Of a stretch of DNA of 64,000 nucleotides, positions 28,857 to 41,700 are shown piece after piece. Within the stretch, counting starts at the first letter, position 1. Each line of letters opens with the position of its first letter. Both the position numbers and the translations under genes were made by a program. This DNA comes from Rhizobium leucaenae USDA 9039 (GTDB lineage Bacteria > Pseudomonadota > Alphaproteobacteria > Rhizobiales > Rhizobiaceae), in assembly GCF_000426285.1 (NCBI RefSeq), contig NZ_AUFB01000004.1, forward strand, positions 310,001-374,000, written 5' to 3'. Below the pieces are notes generated by a model. The model did no database searches. It was not told the origin of the DNA and saw only the letters and a program-made list of their open reading frames with translations.

Positions 28857-29567
28857 TCAGTTATAAAGGCATTTGATGTACTCGCCGGAATTCTTCGCCC
28901 GCCGCTGGATCAGCGAGGCGAGCTGGCGCAGTCCGCGCCCCGGCTTGCTTGCCACCCGGTCGATCGGATTGGGCAGGGAGACGGCGAGAAGGGCGGCCTG
29001 ACGGGCGTTCAGCTTGGAGGCCGGCACCTTGAAATGATAGCGCGCCGCCGCCTCTATGCCGTAAATGCCCGGCCCCCATTCGGCGACATTCAGGTAGATT
29101 TCCATCATCCGCCGCTTCGACCAGACGAAGGAGGAGGAAACGGCCAGCGGCAGCTCTAGCGCCTTGCGCACGAAGGAGCGGCTGTTCCAGAGGAAAAGGT
29201 TCTTCGAGGTCTGCATCGGGATAGTGCTGCCGCCGCGCGTGGACTGGCCCCGCAGCGTATCCTGCACCAGCATGCGCATTTCGCCCCAGTCGACACCACC
29301 GTGAAAACAAAATTGCCCATCTTCGGAGACCATGACCGACTGCACCAGCACCGGCGCTATCTCATCGAAAGAAACCCATCGGCGATAGTATCCCTGAAAG
29401 GTGACGGCATCGCGCAGCATCAGGGTTGAAATGGGATGAATGAACGGCAGAACATAAAACAGGATCAGCAGATAGGGCAGCAGCAGCAAACCGACGAAGA
29501 TGAGAACGATGCGCTGCCAGAGCGGACGGGTCTTGAACCGGGCAAGACGGCCCAGGCGTGGCGGCAT
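28857..29567 (-). CDS. mtgA: Monofunctional peptidoglycan glycosyltransferase
   Basis: MtgA polymerises lipid II into glycan strands (GT51 family). One N-terminal membrane helix, [18 protein letters not shown], anchors the periplasmic domain. The family motifs are all present: [14 protein letters not shown] with the catalytic glutamate, [26 protein letters not shown], and [23 protein letters not shown] 29567 is chosen because AGGAA lies 7 bases upstream and the 236-residue length fits the family. An ATG at 29681 would add 38 residues without a ribosome site. Its start faces ispA, transcribed divergently. Confidence 0.93.
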   Translation of the reverse strand: MPPRLGRLARFKTRPLWQRIVLIFVGLLLLPYLLILFYVLPFIHPISTLMLRDAVTFQGYYRRWVSFDEIAPVLVQSVMVSEDGQFCFHGGVDWGEMRMLVQDTLRGQSTRGGSTIPMQTSKNLFLWNSRSFVRKALELPLAVSSSFVWSKRRMMEIYLNVAEWGPGIYGIEAAARYHFKVPASKLNARQAALLAVSLPNPIDRVASKPGRGLRQLASLIQRRAKNSGEYIKCLYN

Positions 29568-29781
29568 CTCGGCTTCCTCGCTATCCGTCGATATGTCCAA
29601 TTGCTGAAGGCCCTCCGTCACTCCACCCCCCGGCACCCTTTTCGCGTCCGAGGAACGCGCCAGGAATGCTCCAATTGTCATACCGTCTACACAGAGCGAT
29701 GACCAGAGTGCGGCGTGATTCCGACACCGGCTGTTGACAATTCTCGTTGCCAGCAACCAGTACTCATGCCAAACAGCGGCC

Positions 29782-30696
29782 ATGGACAGCACCAATTCCT
29801 CCTTCGAACACCGCCTCAGGGACAATGCCGGCAAGGTCGAGGCTGCCCTCGGCCAGCTTCTTACCGATGCCGGCCTCAGCGGCGAAATTACTCGCCCCAG
29901 GCGCCTGCTCGAAGCGATGCGGCATGGCGTGCTGAACGGCGGCAAGCGGCTGAGACCGTTTCTCGTGATGGAGACGGCAGCGCTTCTCGGCGGCAACGGC
30001 GACGCCGCGCTCCGCATCGGCGCAGCGCTCGAATGTGTGCACTGTTATTCGCTGGTGCATGACGACCTGCCGGCCATGGATGACGACGACCTGCGCCGCG
30101 GCCAGCCGACGGTGCATATCGCCTTCGACTATGCAACGGCGATCCTCGCCGGTGACAGCCTGCTGACCTACGCCTTCGACATCATCGCCGCGCCGGAAAC
30201 CGAGCTGCCGCCAGACCGAAAGATCGAACTCGTACTGGCGCTGTCGCGCGCCGCCGGCATCGGCGGCATGGCCGGCGGCCAGGCCCTCGATCTCGCTGCC
30301 GAAAAAGAGACCCCGGACGAGCGCGGCATCACGATGCTGCAAGCGATGAAGACCGGTGCGCTGATCCGCTTTGCCTGCGAAGCCGGCGCCATCATTGCCG
30401 GCGCCCCGGCTGCAGACCGCCAGCGGCTCCGCACCTTCGGCGAAAAGACTGGCCTCGCCTTCCAACTCGCCGACGATCTCCTCGACCTGACAGCGGATGC
30501 CACAACCATGGGCAAGGCCACTGGCAAGGACGCCGCCCGCGGCAAAGGCACGCTGGTCGCTCTGCACGGCCGAGCCTGGGCCGAAACCACACTTGCCCAC
30601 CTGGTGATGGAAGCCTCGGAGCTGTTGTCTCCTTATGGAGAGAAGGCGAGTTTGCTGATCGAGACGGCCCGGTTCGTGGCGAGCCGCAGGAATTGA
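29782..30696 (+). CDS. ispA: Polyprenyl synthetase, farnesyl diphosphate synthase type
   Basis: The enzyme condenses isopentenyl diphosphate with dimethylallyl and geranyl diphosphate to make farnesyl diphosphate (EC 2.5.1.10). The first aspartate-rich motif is [10 protein letters not shown] and the second is [14 protein letters not shown] and KTGALI are further conserved substrate contacts. The length of 304 residues and the two residues between the D pairs of the first motif suit bacterial FPP synthases. I chose the ATG at 29782; the frame is open from a TTG at 29734, whose TTGACA could instead be a -35 box. The ribosome site is weak. Confidence 0.9.
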   Translation: MDSTNSSFEHRLRDNAGKVEAALGQLLTDAGLSGEITRPRRLLEAMRHGVLNGGKRLRPFLVMETAALLGGNGDAALRIGAALECVHCYSLVHDDLPAMDDDDLRRGQPTVHIAFDYATAILAGDSLLTYAFDIIAAPETELPPDRKIELVLALSRAAGIGGMAGGQALDLAAEKETPDERGITMLQAMKTGALIRFACEAGAIIAGAPAADRQRLRTFGEKTGLAFQLADDLLDLTADATTMGKATGKDAARGKGTLVALHGRAWAETTLAHLVMEASELLSPYGEKASLLIETARFVASRRN

Positions 30697-30747
30697 CCCT
30701 CCCCGCGCAGGACAGGGCAATCTCATATAAGATGAGGGCGCCGCCGT

Positions 30748-30770
30748 CCTTCTCCCCAGCGGGGAGAAGG
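30748..30770. repeat. CTTCTCCCC intergenic palindrome
   Basis: CCTTCTCCCC and GGGGAGAAGG form a perfect 10-bp stem with a three-base AGC loop, about 50 bases after ispA. It belongs to the same family as the palindromes at 14899 and 26412. It may end the ispA transcript. Confidence 0.75.
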
Positions 30771-30956
30771 AGCTTTCGGTGCTATTCCGCCGCACATGCA
30801 ATCGCCCTCCCCCCGGGTCAGGCGAGGCGAATGTCACCATGACAAGAATTCCCACTCGGCCGGATGATTTTTCGCGCGTTTCGTGACAAGTTCCCGCGCC
30901 AGAACAGCCCCAAGTGCGGAATAACCCGCGCCGGCCGCAGTTTCAGGACTATCCCC

Positions 30957-31598
30957 ATGCATGAGGCGCTTGCCTATCTGCCGCAGATTCTGCCGGCCTA
31001 TGTTGCCTATCTTATCGCCGTCGTCAGTCCGGGACCGGCGATCATGGCCATCATCGCAACATCGATGACTCACGGCCGCAAGGCGGGCATGACGATTTCG
31101 CTCGGCATCTTCGGCGGCTCGCTGACCTGGGCGACGGCTGCCGCAGCCGGGCTTGCCACCCTGTTGCAGACCTATGCGATGGCGTTGGAGATTTTGAAGA
31201 TCTTTGGTGGATTCTATCTGCTCTATCTCGCCTACAAGGCATTTCGCGCGGTGCGGGCGAGCGGCGACTTGCCGGCCGCCAGAGAAGAAGCAAGAAGCCC
31301 CAGCTTCAAATCACTGATCCTGCGCGGCTATGGCATCCACGTCACCAATCCGAAAGCGATCTTCGCCTGGCTCGCCATCATCGCGCTCGGCATGCCGCAG
31401 GGCGCACCGGCCTCCGTCGCCATGCTGATCATCGCGGTCTGCTGCTCAACCGGTTTTGTCGTGTTCATGGGCTATGCGACGCTGTTCTCTACGCCGCATG
31501 CCCTGAAGATTTACAGAAATGCGCGCCGGTGGATCGAAGGTGCCATGGCCGGCTTCTATTGCTTCGCCGGCATCAAACTGCTGACGAGCAATATTTGA
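30957..31598 (+). CDS. LysE/RhtB family amino-acid exporter
   Basis: The 213-residue protein has six hydrophobic segments and the family N-terminus AYLIAVVSPGPAIMAIIATSM, with the conserved SPGP. GRKAGMTISLGIFGG follows as the family's first loop. The middle cytoplasmic part carries GIHVTNPKAIFAWLAI, the typical NPKAxxFW-like motif. Members export lysine, homoserine, threonine or leucine; the substrate here is unknown. ATG 30957 has AGGA about 9 bases upstream. Confidence 0.9.
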   Translation: MHEALAYLPQILPAYVAYLIAVVSPGPAIMAIIATSMTHGRKAGMTISLGIFGGSLTWATAAAAGLATLLQTYAMALEILKIFGGFYLLYLAYKAFRAVRASGDLPAAREEARSPSFKSLILRGYGIHVTNPKAIFAWLAIIALGMPQGAPASVAMLIIAVCCSTGFVVFMGYATLFSTPHALKIYRNARRWIEGAMAGFYCFAGIKLLTSNI

Positions 31599-31617
31599 GG
31601 CGAGATTGGGCGGCGGA

Positions 31618-32871
<1,254 letters not shown>

Positions 32872-32920
32872 GGAGAGCTCTCGTTAGCCTCGGGAAATGG
32901 GTGCCTTTCAGGTGGATCAC

Positions 32921-32944
32921 GGAGCGGTCGTTGTCAACCGCTCC
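32921..32944 (-). terminator. Hairpin after the MFS gene
   Basis: GGAGCGGT and ACCGCTCC form a perfect 8-bp stem around eight bases. It lies about 57 bases downstream of the minus-strand MFS stop and 50 bases upstream of ispG. There is no T-run, so it may be a weak or rho-assisted end, or an element of the ispG leader. Confidence 0.35.
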
Positions 32945-33000
32945 AAGCATCACTTTTGCTCAGGCGAAAGCATGGGCGATAGCAGCCGAAAGCGACCAAA

Positions 33001-34200
33001 TTAATGCGAGCCACCGCCAATGCCATCGGCATAACGTGCCAGAGATGACAGCGCCAGCACGATGAGCAGCAGGACCGGCAACGCCATCAAAACCGGCGAG
33101 AAGCCGACATGTTCGGCGGCGAAACCGATCGCGGACGGGGCGACCAGCATGCCGGAATAGCCCATGGTGGTGACGACTGAGATGCCGATGCCCGGCTGCA
33201 GCCCCGGAATATTGCCGGCCGCCGAAAAGGCGATCGGCACCATGTTGGAAATGCCGATGCCGCACAGCGCGAAGCCGACAATGGCCAATTCCGCATTCGG
33301 CGCCAGCGCCGCAAGCAGCATGCCGACGATCGCGAAGGCCGTGCAGACCCGCAGCGTCTTGACGGCGCCCAGCCGGTCGCGGACGAAATCGCCGGCAAAG
33401 CGCATGGTTGCCATGGTCAGCGAGAAAGCGGCGAAGCCGAAGCCCGACAGCGTCACCGATGCCGCCTTTTCCTGACCGAGATAGAGCGCGCTCCAATCGA
33501 GCACCGCCCCTTCCGGGACCATGCAGAACAGCGCCATCATGCCGAGCAGCCAGGGAAGCGGGATCATCGGCAACCGCGCTTTCGGCTTTGCCTCGTCCGG
33601 ATGCGGCTGGTCGCCGAGGATCATCGGCCAGGCGACGGCAAGGAAGAGAACGGCAAGGGCCGTGGACCCTTCGGCATGGCCGAGCACGCCCCAGCGCGAG
33701 ATCAGAAAGCCGCCGATCGCCGAACCGATGAGACCGCCAAGGCTCCAGAAGGCATGACAGGACGACATGATCGCCCGATGCATGGATTTCTCGACCGACA
33801 CCGCATTGGCGTTCATCGCCACGTCCATGGCGCCGATGAAGCCCCCGAACAGGAAGATGGCGATCGCAGCGGTCCAGACATTCTGAGTGACGGTCAAGGC
33901 GAGCAGCATCGGCAGCAGCAGCACGGTAAAGGCCTTGACGACGATCTTCGAGCCGCGCCCGGCGATCTGCGCCCCTGCCATCGGCATCATCACCAGCGAC
34001 CCCAGACCGAAGACGAGAATCATTAGTCCGAGCTCGAATTTGGTCAGTTGCAGCCGCTCGGCGAACTCCGGAATCTTCGGCGCCCAGCAGCCGACGGTGA
34101 AGCCGTTCATCAAAAACAGCAGGGAAACGGCGGCGCGCGATTTTGTGAAAAATCCGCTTCTGCGAGCCTGAAAACTGTCGGATCGTGGCATATCATCCAT
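33001..34200 (-). CDS. MFS transporter, YbjJ-like
   Basis: This major-facilitator protein of 399 residues has 12 probable helices. The first helix carries LLFLMNGFTVGCWAPKIPEF, and the W-x-P-K-I-P pattern there is typical of the YbjJ/fucose-permease-like branch. The middle loop is basic and proline-rich. GGGGGA lies close upstream of the ATG. The direction and the substrate are not known. It is divergent from the EamA transporter across a 254-bp gap. Confidence 0.82.
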   Translation of the reverse strand: MDDMPRSDSFQARRSGFFTKSRAAVSLLFLMNGFTVGCWAPKIPEFAERLQLTKFELGLMILVFGLGSLVMMPMAGAQIAGRGSKIVVKAFTVLLLPMLLALTVTQNVWTAAIAIFLFGGFIGAMDVAMNANAVSVEKSMHRAIMSSCHAFWSLGGLIGSAIGGFLISRWGVLGHAEGSTALAVLFLAVAWPMILGDQPHPDEAKPKARLPMIPLPWLLGMMALFCMVPEGAVLDWSALYLGQEKAASVTLSGFGFAAFSLTMATMRFAGDFVRDRLGAVKTLRVCTAFAIVGMLLAALAPNAELAIVGFALCGIGISNMVPIAFSAAGNIPGLQPGIGISVVTTMGYSGMLVAPSAIGFAAEHVGFSPVLMALPVLLLIVLALSSLARYADGIGGGSH

Positions 34201-34454
34201 AAGAAATCCCCCAAATCGGTGGCCGCAGGATATTTAAATCGATTGAAATCTCAACATCCGAAAAGACGAACATCGGTCACGTTTCGTCTCCGTCTGTTAA
34301 AACGGAGGCAAGCAAGTCACAACCGCAAATAATATTTTGCGCCCGGCCTACCCTGCCCATATGGCCTATTGACGGCGGAAAACTAGGCTCCTATCGGTTG
34401 AGCCTTAAAAGAGTTTTCGACCGGCCTGCTTCGAGCCATTCTCCTGGTGCTTCC

Positions 34455-35327
34455 GTGAAAAACCCCATCAGCTACGGCATCCTGCTCACGGTGATTGCCT
34501 ACATGCTGTTCACTGCCCATGATTCGGTGGTGAAACTGCTCGTCACCGACATCCCGGTCTGGCAGATCCTCTTCTGGCGCAGTTGCACCATCCTTGCCGG
34601 CTGCTTCCTGTTCGAGGGGCCGTCGCTGGCACGCAAGGTTCGCCGTTCGCCGATCATCAAACCGATGATCGTGCGCAGCATATTGCTGGTGATCGCCTGG
34701 ACTTCCTATTATTCCGCCGCCCGTTACCTGCAGCTCGCCGAAGTGACGACGCTCTATTATGCCGCTCCGGTCGTCGGCACGATTCTTGCGACCGTCGTCC
34801 TGCGTGAGAAGGTGACTTTCGTCCGCTGGATGGCGGTAGGCCTCGGCTTCTGCGGCGTGGTGATCGCCTCCAATCCGGTCGGTCTGTCGATCTCCTGGCC
34901 CGTCTATCTGGCGCTGCAGGCCGCCGTGCTCTGGGCGACGGGCATGGTGCTGCTGCGCAAGACCGCACTGCATGAGAAGAGCCATATCCAGATGGCCGTC
35001 TCGAACATCATCTTCATTCTCCTGACCGCCACTATGGCCATCCTGCATTGGCATACGCCAAGCGCCTATCAGGTGCTGCTGCTTTTCGGCACGGGGTTCA
35101 TTGCCGGCGCAGGACAGCTTGCCCTTTTCGAAGGCATGCGGCAGGCGCCGGTCTCCGTTCTGGCGCCGTTCGAATATACCTCGCTCATCACAGCCTTCCT
35201 GCTCGGCTTTCTGATCTGGGGCGACATTCCGAAGGCCAACACCTTCATCGGCGCAGCCTTCATCCTCAGCGCCGGCCTGATCATCATCGTCAGCGAGCGG
35301 ATGAAGGGGAGAGTGGCAACAGTTTAA
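34455..35327 (+). CDS. EamA/DMT-superfamily transporter
   Basis: Two tandem EamA domains of five helices each (about residues 5-135 and 145-280) are visible, making a ten-helix drug/metabolite transporter. Characteristic stretches are YYSAARYLQLAEVTTLYYAA and GMRQAPVSVLAPFEYTSLI. The GTG start at 34455 gives VKNPISYGILLTVIAYML, the usual DMT N-terminus. A TTG at 34398 would add 19 residues, and neither has a strong ribosome site. The substrate is unknown; relatives include exporters of metabolites and amino acids. Confidence 0.82.
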   Translation: MKNPISYGILLTVIAYMLFTAHDSVVKLLVTDIPVWQILFWRSCTILAGCFLFEGPSLARKVRRSPIIKPMIVRSILLVIAWTSYYSAARYLQLAEVTTLYYAAPVVGTILATVVLREKVTFVRWMAVGLGFCGVVIASNPVGLSISWPVYLALQAAVLWATGMVLLRKTALHEKSHIQMAVSNIIFILLTATMAILHWHTPSAYQVLLLFGTGFIAGAGQLALFEGMRQAPVSVLAPFEYTSLITAFLLGFLIWGDIPKANTFIGAAFILSAGLIIIVSERMKGRVATV

Positions 35328-35462
35328 GGTGAGCAGATAGCGGTCGCTGGACTCGCGATGCAGTGTCGGCCATGCGCGGCGGCTCGACAGCAATCATGAT
35401 CCCGGCGGACCGGCAGCTATGCGCCACCGGCAGCCATTCCTATAGATACTTTTGCGCCGTCA

Positions 35463-35960
35463 CTAGAATGGCGAGACGCAGGGCCGTCGCGGACCGTAAG
35501 AGGGCTGGAACGTGTCGTCATAGGCCCTGTAGGACCGATAACGCGCATAGCACCAGCGCACATGCGAATTGCCGCCGTAGTAGGCGCGGCGGTAATACCG
35601 TGGTGCGTAATAGCGCGGACCATAATAGCCTGGTCCATAATAGCTGGGGCCATAATAGGACGGGCCATAATAGCCTGGGTAGTAGCCCGGGCCATAATAG
35701 TTCGGCTGCGCCAGTAGCCCGCCGATTAACGCGCCGGCAGCAAGGCCGCCGAGCCCCCAACCCCAGCCGCCGCCACCGTGATGGTGATGGTAGTAGTAGC
35801 CGCCATGATAACCGCCATGATAGCCGCCATGGTAGTCTACTGGTTGCGCCTGGGGCGTCGCCTCGACTTTCGGGATGACAACGGTGGGAAACGCCTCGGC
35901 TGGCGGGACGCTCGTCAGCGCCGTCGCGAGCGACAAGGCAACGATTGCTAGCCTGTTCAT
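35463..35960 (-). CDS. BA14K-type secreted protein with Tyr-Gly-Pro repeats
   Basis: A signal peptide [20 protein letters not shown], cut near AEA, is followed by three YHGG repeats and a histidine run. A glycine-rich hydrophobic helix ([15 protein letters not shown]) comes next, then about eight YYGP or YYAP type repeats. The C-terminus [17 protein letters not shown] to YGPRRPC matches the BA14K domain, named for a 14-kDa immunoreactive Brucella protein with lectin-like activity. AAAGG precedes the ATG at 35960. It is probably an envelope or surface protein. The repeat DNA makes copy-number change between strains likely. Confidence 0.82.
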   Translation of the reverse strand: MNRLAIVALSLATALTSVPPAEAFPTVVIPKVEATPQAQPVDYHGGYHGGYHGGYYYHHHHGGGGWGWGLGGLAAGALIGGLLAQPNYYGPGYYPGYYGPSYYGPSYYGPGYYGPRYYAPRYYRRAYYGGNSHVRWCYARYRSYRAYDDTFQPSYGPRRPCVSPF

Positions 35961-36251
35961 TGGCTTTACCTTTCTGTCTACATCGCAGCCGATCATTATA
36001 GCGCGGAAACGACGCGGTGGCACTTAATTTCCAAGCTGGCGGCGGCCTCGGGAGGGCTGACTTTTGTCGCCATTTCTCTTTCTGTGATCGATACAACTTG
36101 CGCCGGCTGCACGACTAACCACACCTTCGGCTTCTTTGAGAAAAATATTCGCAATTGCCGATTTCTTTTGCAGTTTTCTACGCTTCACTGCCCTATGTTT
36201 TCTGCAATGTATTTGTCATCGATTGAACCGCCCAAGAAACGGAAGAAAACA

Positions 36252-37025
36252 ATGAACTGGTTGAAGACTGTTGCCGCTGCCGCCCTCGTCCAGGCTGCGT
36301 TCCTGCTGCCCGCCCATGCCGGCGATAATTTGAAGGCGATCCAGTCCGCCGGTGTCCTGAAGGTCGGCACGGAAGGCACCTATGCTCCCTTCACCTACCA
36401 CGATGAAAGCGGCAAGCTCGTCGGCTTCGATGTCGAAATCGCCGAAGCGATCGCCGGCAAGCTCGGCGTCAAGGCGCAGTTTCTGGAAGGCAAGTGGGAC
36501 GGCCTGATCGCCGGCCTCGACGCCAACCGCTACGACACCGTGATCAACGAAGTCGGCATCACCGACGCACGCAAGCAGAAATACGACTTCTCCGATCCCT
36601 ATATCGCCTCCAAGGCCGTATTGATCGTCAAGGACAGCAACAGCGACATCAAGGACTTCGCCGATCTCAAGGGCAAGAAGGCCGCTCAGTCGCTGACCAG
36701 CAATTTCGGCAAGCTCGCCACCCAGTCCGGTGCCGAACTCGTCGGCACGGATGGCTTCGACCAGTCGATCCAGCTCGTGCTCACCGGTCGCGCCGATGCT
36801 ACCATCAATGACAGTCTGTCCTTCTACGATTTCAAGAAGCACAAGCCGGATGCGCCGGTGAAGATCGTCGCCCAGCAGGCCAATGCCGATTATTCCGCCG
36901 CCATCATCCGCAAGGGCGAGCCGGAGCTGCAGGCCGCCATCAACAAGGCGCTGGCCGATATCAAGGCCGACGGCACCTATGCCAAGATTTCGCAGAAATA
37001 CTTCCGCCAGGACGTTTCGAAGTAA
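36252..37025 (+). CDS. Polar amino-acid ABC transporter, binding protein
   Basis: This is a family-3 periplasmic binding protein of 257 residues. The signal peptide is MNWLKTVAAAALVQAAFLLP, cut near AHAGD. The mature start IQSAGVLKVGTEGTYAPFTY and GFDVEIAEAIAGKLG are the family signature, as in cystine and polar amino-acid binders. GGAAGA lies 6 bases upstream of the ATG. A strong hairpin at 37053-37082 separates it from the permease gene. That usually lets the binding protein be made in excess. Confidence 0.92.
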   Translation: MNWLKTVAAAALVQAAFLLPAHAGDNLKAIQSAGVLKVGTEGTYAPFTYHDESGKLVGFDVEIAEAIAGKLGVKAQFLEGKWDGLIAGLDANRYDTVINEVGITDARKQKYDFSDPYIASKAVLIVKDSNSDIKDFADLKGKKAAQSLTSNFGKLATQSGAELVGTDGFDQSIQLVLTGRADATINDSLSFYDFKKHKPDAPVKIVAQQANADYSAAIIRKGEPELQAAINKALADIKADGTYAKISQKYFRQDVSK

Positions 37026-37052
37026 TAGGCATAGACGCCAAATTGTGAAAAA

Positions 37053-37082
37053 AATGCGTCCGGAACCCTTTCCGGACGCATT
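37053..37082 (+). terminator. 13-bp intercistronic hairpin
   Basis: AATGCGTCCGGAA at 37053-37065 and TTCCGGACGCATT at 37070-37082 are perfect complements around CCCT. It is 27 bases after the binding-protein stop and about 25 before the permease start. The T-run is short (TTCTCTTATT). It probably gives partial termination or protects the upstream mRNA. Confidence 0.75.
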
Positions 37083-37106
37083 CTCTTATTGAAAGGCCGC
37101 TTTTTC

Positions 37107-37783
37107 GTGCAGCACTGGTTGCAATTGTGGTGGGAGTCTCTGGGCACGCTGCTTTGGGCGGGGCTCGTCTTCACCATCCCGCTTACCCTGATCACCTTCG
37201 TTCTTGGCTTGCTGCTCGGCCTGCTCACCGCCGTCACGCGGCTTTTCGGCCCGCGCCCGCTTGTTGCCATTGCGCGCTTCTACGTCTGGGTGATCCGCGG
37301 TACGCCGCTGCTGGTGCAGCTCTTCGTCATCTTCTACGGGCTGCCGAGCCTCGGCATTCTGCTCGATGCCTTCCCTGCTGCCGTCATCGGCTTCACGCTG
37401 AGCGTCGGCGCCTATACGTCCGAGATCATCCGCGCCGTGATCTCCTCGGTGCCGAAGGGCCAGTGGGAAGCGGCCTATTCCATCGGCATGAGCTGGCGGC
37501 AGGCGATGAACCGCACCATCCTGCCGCAGGCGGCGAGCGTTGCCGTGCCGCCGCTGTCGAACACCTTCATCTCGCTGGTCAAGGATACGTCGCTTGCCGC
37601 CGCAATCACGGTGCCGGAACTCTTCCAGGCTGCGCAGCGTATCGTGGCGACGACCTATGAGCCGCTGATACTCTATATCGAAGCGGCCCTGATCTATCTT
37701 GTCATGAGTTCTTTCCTGTCGACGCTGCAGGTCTCCCTCGAACGTCGTTTCGCGCGTTATGGCGGCACGCTGGAGGCGCAGGC

Positions 37784-37787
<4 letters not shown>
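37107..37787 (+). CDS. Polar amino-acid ABC transporter, permease
   Basis: This HisM-type permease has five helices. The start QHWLQLWWESLGTLLWAG is followed by VIRGTPLLVQLFVIFYGLP, the classic polar amino-acid permease motif. The EAA loop is QWEAAYSIGMSWRQAMNRTI. The GTG at 37107 is chosen because GAAAGG lies upstream; a TTG at 37089 is in frame. The 3' end overlaps the ATPase start by ATGA. Confidence 0.9.
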
Positions 37788-38545
<758 letters not shown>

Positions 38546-38548
38546 GGA

Positions 38549-38768
38549 AAAACCCTCGCCCCATCGGGGGTCCGAAGGACGGGTTGAGACCCGTGGCTCA
38601 ACCCCGGTTTGGGTCACGCGGAACGCGCAGGGTGAGGGGGCGTTACCGGTATAAATGCCTTTCGTTCATCGCCCAAGGCGCTCCTCGCACTTCTCCGAGT
38701 CCTCTCCCCTGATACGCCCTGCTGAGCCTGTCGATGGGCGAACACCTTCTCCTCGAACGAGGAGAAGG
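38549..38768. repeat. Composite intergenic repeat between convergent genes
   Basis: The gap between the ABC ATPase and pyc contains CTCGCCCCATCGGGG and GGTGAGGGGG-CGTTACCGG, both shared with the element at 26290. Between them lie GGGTTGAGACC-like inverted phrases. It ends with CCTTCTCCTCG, AA, CGAGGAGAAGG (38745-38768), an 11-bp perfect stem 7 bases from the pyc stop. It probably ends both transcripts. Confidence 0.7.
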
Positions 38769-38775
38769 CAAAGCT

Positions 38776-41700
38776 TCACCCCCCGTAAACCACCAGCAGG
38801 TCCTTGGCGTCGATCTGGTCGCCGGCGCGCACGAGGATTTCGGCGATCGTGCCGTCCTTCTCCGCATGTAGCGCCGTTTCCATCTTCATCGCTTCGATGG
38901 AGACCAGCACGTCGCCGGCCTTGATCGCCTGGCCGGTCGAGACAAAGACGGTGGAGATGACGCCCGGCATCGGCGCGCCGACATGGGCGGCATTGCCGAC
39001 CTCGGCCTTGCGCCTGACAGCGCTGCCGGACGCACCATGGGCACGGTCCGGCACCTTGATGCGGCGCGGCTGGCCGTTGAGCTCGAAGAACACGGTGACC
39101 ATGCCCTTCTCATCGGTGGCCGTCATCGCCTGGTTGACGATGACGAGGGTCTTGCCCTTCTCGATCTCGGCAAACAGCTCGTCGCCTTCCTTGAGACCGT
39201 AGAAATAGGCGGGCGTCGACAAGACCGAAACGGGACCGTAGGTATCGGCGGCGAGCGCATAGTCGGTGAAGACCTTCGGATACATGAGATAGGAGGCAAA
39301 TTCGAAATCGTCGACCTTGCGCTCCAGCTTGGTCTCGATGACTTTGCGTTCCGCATCGAGATCGGCCTCAGTGAGCAGCGAGCCGGGGCGAACCGTATAA
39401 GGCTTGTCGCCCTTCAGCGCCTTCTTCTGCAGCGCTGCCGGCCATCCGGACGGCGGCTGGCCGAGATCGCCCTTCAGCATGGAAACAACCGAATCCGGGA
39501 AAGCAATGTCCTTGGCCGGGTTTTCGACATCGGCAACCGTCAGGTCCTGACTGACCATCATCAGCGCCATATCGCCGACCACCTTGGAGGACGGTGTCAC
39601 CTTGACGATATCGCCGAACATCTGGTTGGCATCGGCATAGGCCTGCGCCACCTGGTGCCAGCGGGTCTCGAGGCCGAGCGAACGGGCCTGCTCCTTGAGG
39701 TTGGTGAACTGGCCGCCCGGCATTTCGTGCAGGTAGACTTCCGAGGCCGGTCCCTTGAGGTCGCTTTCGAAGGCGGCATATTGGTGGCGAACGGCTTCCC
39801 AATAGAAGGAGATGCGGCGGATCCATTCCGGATCGAGGCCCGGATCGCGCTCGGACCCTTTGAGCGCCTCGACGATCGAGCCAAGGCAGGGCTGCGAGGT
39901 ATTGCCCGAGAGCGCATCCATCGCCGCATCGACCGCATCGACGCCGGCATCGACAGCAGCGAGAACCGTTGCGGCTGCAATGCCCGAAGTGTCATGCGTG
40001 TGGAAGTGGATCGGCAGGCCGGTCGCCTCGCGCAGTGCCTTGAACAGCACCTTAGCCGCAGCCGGCTTCAAAAGACCGGCCATGTCCTTCAGCGCGATGA
40101 TATGGGCGCCGGCCTTTTCCAGCTCGACGGCAAGATCGGTATAATATTTCAGGTCGTATTTCGGGCGGGAGGAATTGAGGATATCGCCGGTGTAGCAGAT
40201 CGCCGCTTCACACAGCTTGTTCTCCTCGGCAATGGCATCCATCGACACGCGCATGTTTTCGACCCAGTTCAGGCAGTCGAAGACGCGGAAGAGGTCGATG
40301 CCGCCCTTGGCCGCCTGGCGGACGAAATATTTGACGACATTGTCGGGATAGTTTGTATAGCCGACGCCGTTGGCGCCGCGCAGCAGCATCTGCAACAGCA
40401 GGTTCGGCGCGCCCTCACGGATCAAAGACAGGCGCTCCCACGGGTCTTCGGTGAGGAAACGCATGGAGACGTCGAAAGTGGCGCCGCCCCAGCATTCCAG
40501 CGACAGCAGTTGCGGCAGAGCGCGCGCATAGGTGCCGGCGACGCGGGCGATGTCGAAGGTGCGCATGCGGGTGGCAAGCAGCGACTGATGGCCGTCGCGC
40601 ATGGTCGTGTCGGTCATCAGCACGCGCTTTTCGTTGCGCATCCACTCGGCGAACTTCTGCGGGCCGAGCTGATCCAGGCGCTGCTTGCTGCCGTCGGGAA
40701 CCTTGCCGTCGATATAGGGCAGCACCGGTTCGGCCGCTTTCGGCGACGGCGCCGGCCGGCCGCGGGCCTCCGGATGGCCGTTGACGGTGACATCAGCGAG
40801 ATAGGTCAAAAGCTTGGTGGCGCGGTCCTGGCGCTTGACCTGCTGGAACAGCTCCGGCGTCGTGTCGATGAAGCGGGTGGTATAGCTGTTATCCTTGAAC
40901 TTCGGATGCGTGATGATCGCTTCGAGGAAGGTCAGGTTGGTGGCGACGCCGCGGATGCGGAATTCGCGCAGCGCCCGGTCCATGCGGGCAATCGCTTCGG
41001 ACGGGTTCGGCGCCCAGGCCGTGACCTTGACGAGCAGCGGATCGTAATAGCGGGTGATGATGGCGCCGGAATAGGAGGTGCCGCCATCGAGGCGGATACC
41101 GAAGCCGGAGGCCGAGCGATAGGCGGTGATGCGGCCGTAATCGGGAATGAAATTATGCTCTGGATCCTCGGTGGTCACGCGGCACTGCAGGGCATGGCCG
41201 TTGAGGCGGATGTCTTCCTGCTTCGGAACGCCCGATTCCGGCGTACCGATGGCAAAGCCGTCGAGGATGTGGATCTGCGCCTTGACGATGTCGATGCCGG
41301 TGACGACTTCGGTCACCGTATGCTCGACCTGGATGCGCGGATTGACTTCGATGAAGTAGAATTTGCCGGTATCTGCATCCATCAGATATTCGACGGTGCC
41401 GGCGCCGATATAATTCGTCGCGCCGGCGATCTTCAGCGAATAGGCGGCGAGCTCCTGGCGCTGCGCTTCGGTGAGATAAGGTGCCGGCGCACGCTCGACG
41501 ACTTTCTGGTTGCGGCGCTGCACCGAACAGTCACGTTCGAAGAGATGCACGACATTGCCGTGCGTGTCGCCCAGCACCTGGCTTTCGACATGGCGAGCGC
41601 GTTCGACCAGCTTTTCCAGATAGACCTCGTCCTTGCCGAAGGCCGCCTTCGCCTCGCGCTTGGCTTCCGTCACTTCCTTGGCGAGATCGGCCTCCGAGCG

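Noticed and set aside
29681..30017. N-terminal extension of mtgA by up to 150 codons
   Set aside because: Most of it lies opposite ispA and has no family similarity. ATG 29567 has the ribosome site and gives normal length.
34383..35393. Minus-strand frame of 336 codons
   Set aside because: It is antisense to the EamA transporter, which has two intact domains.
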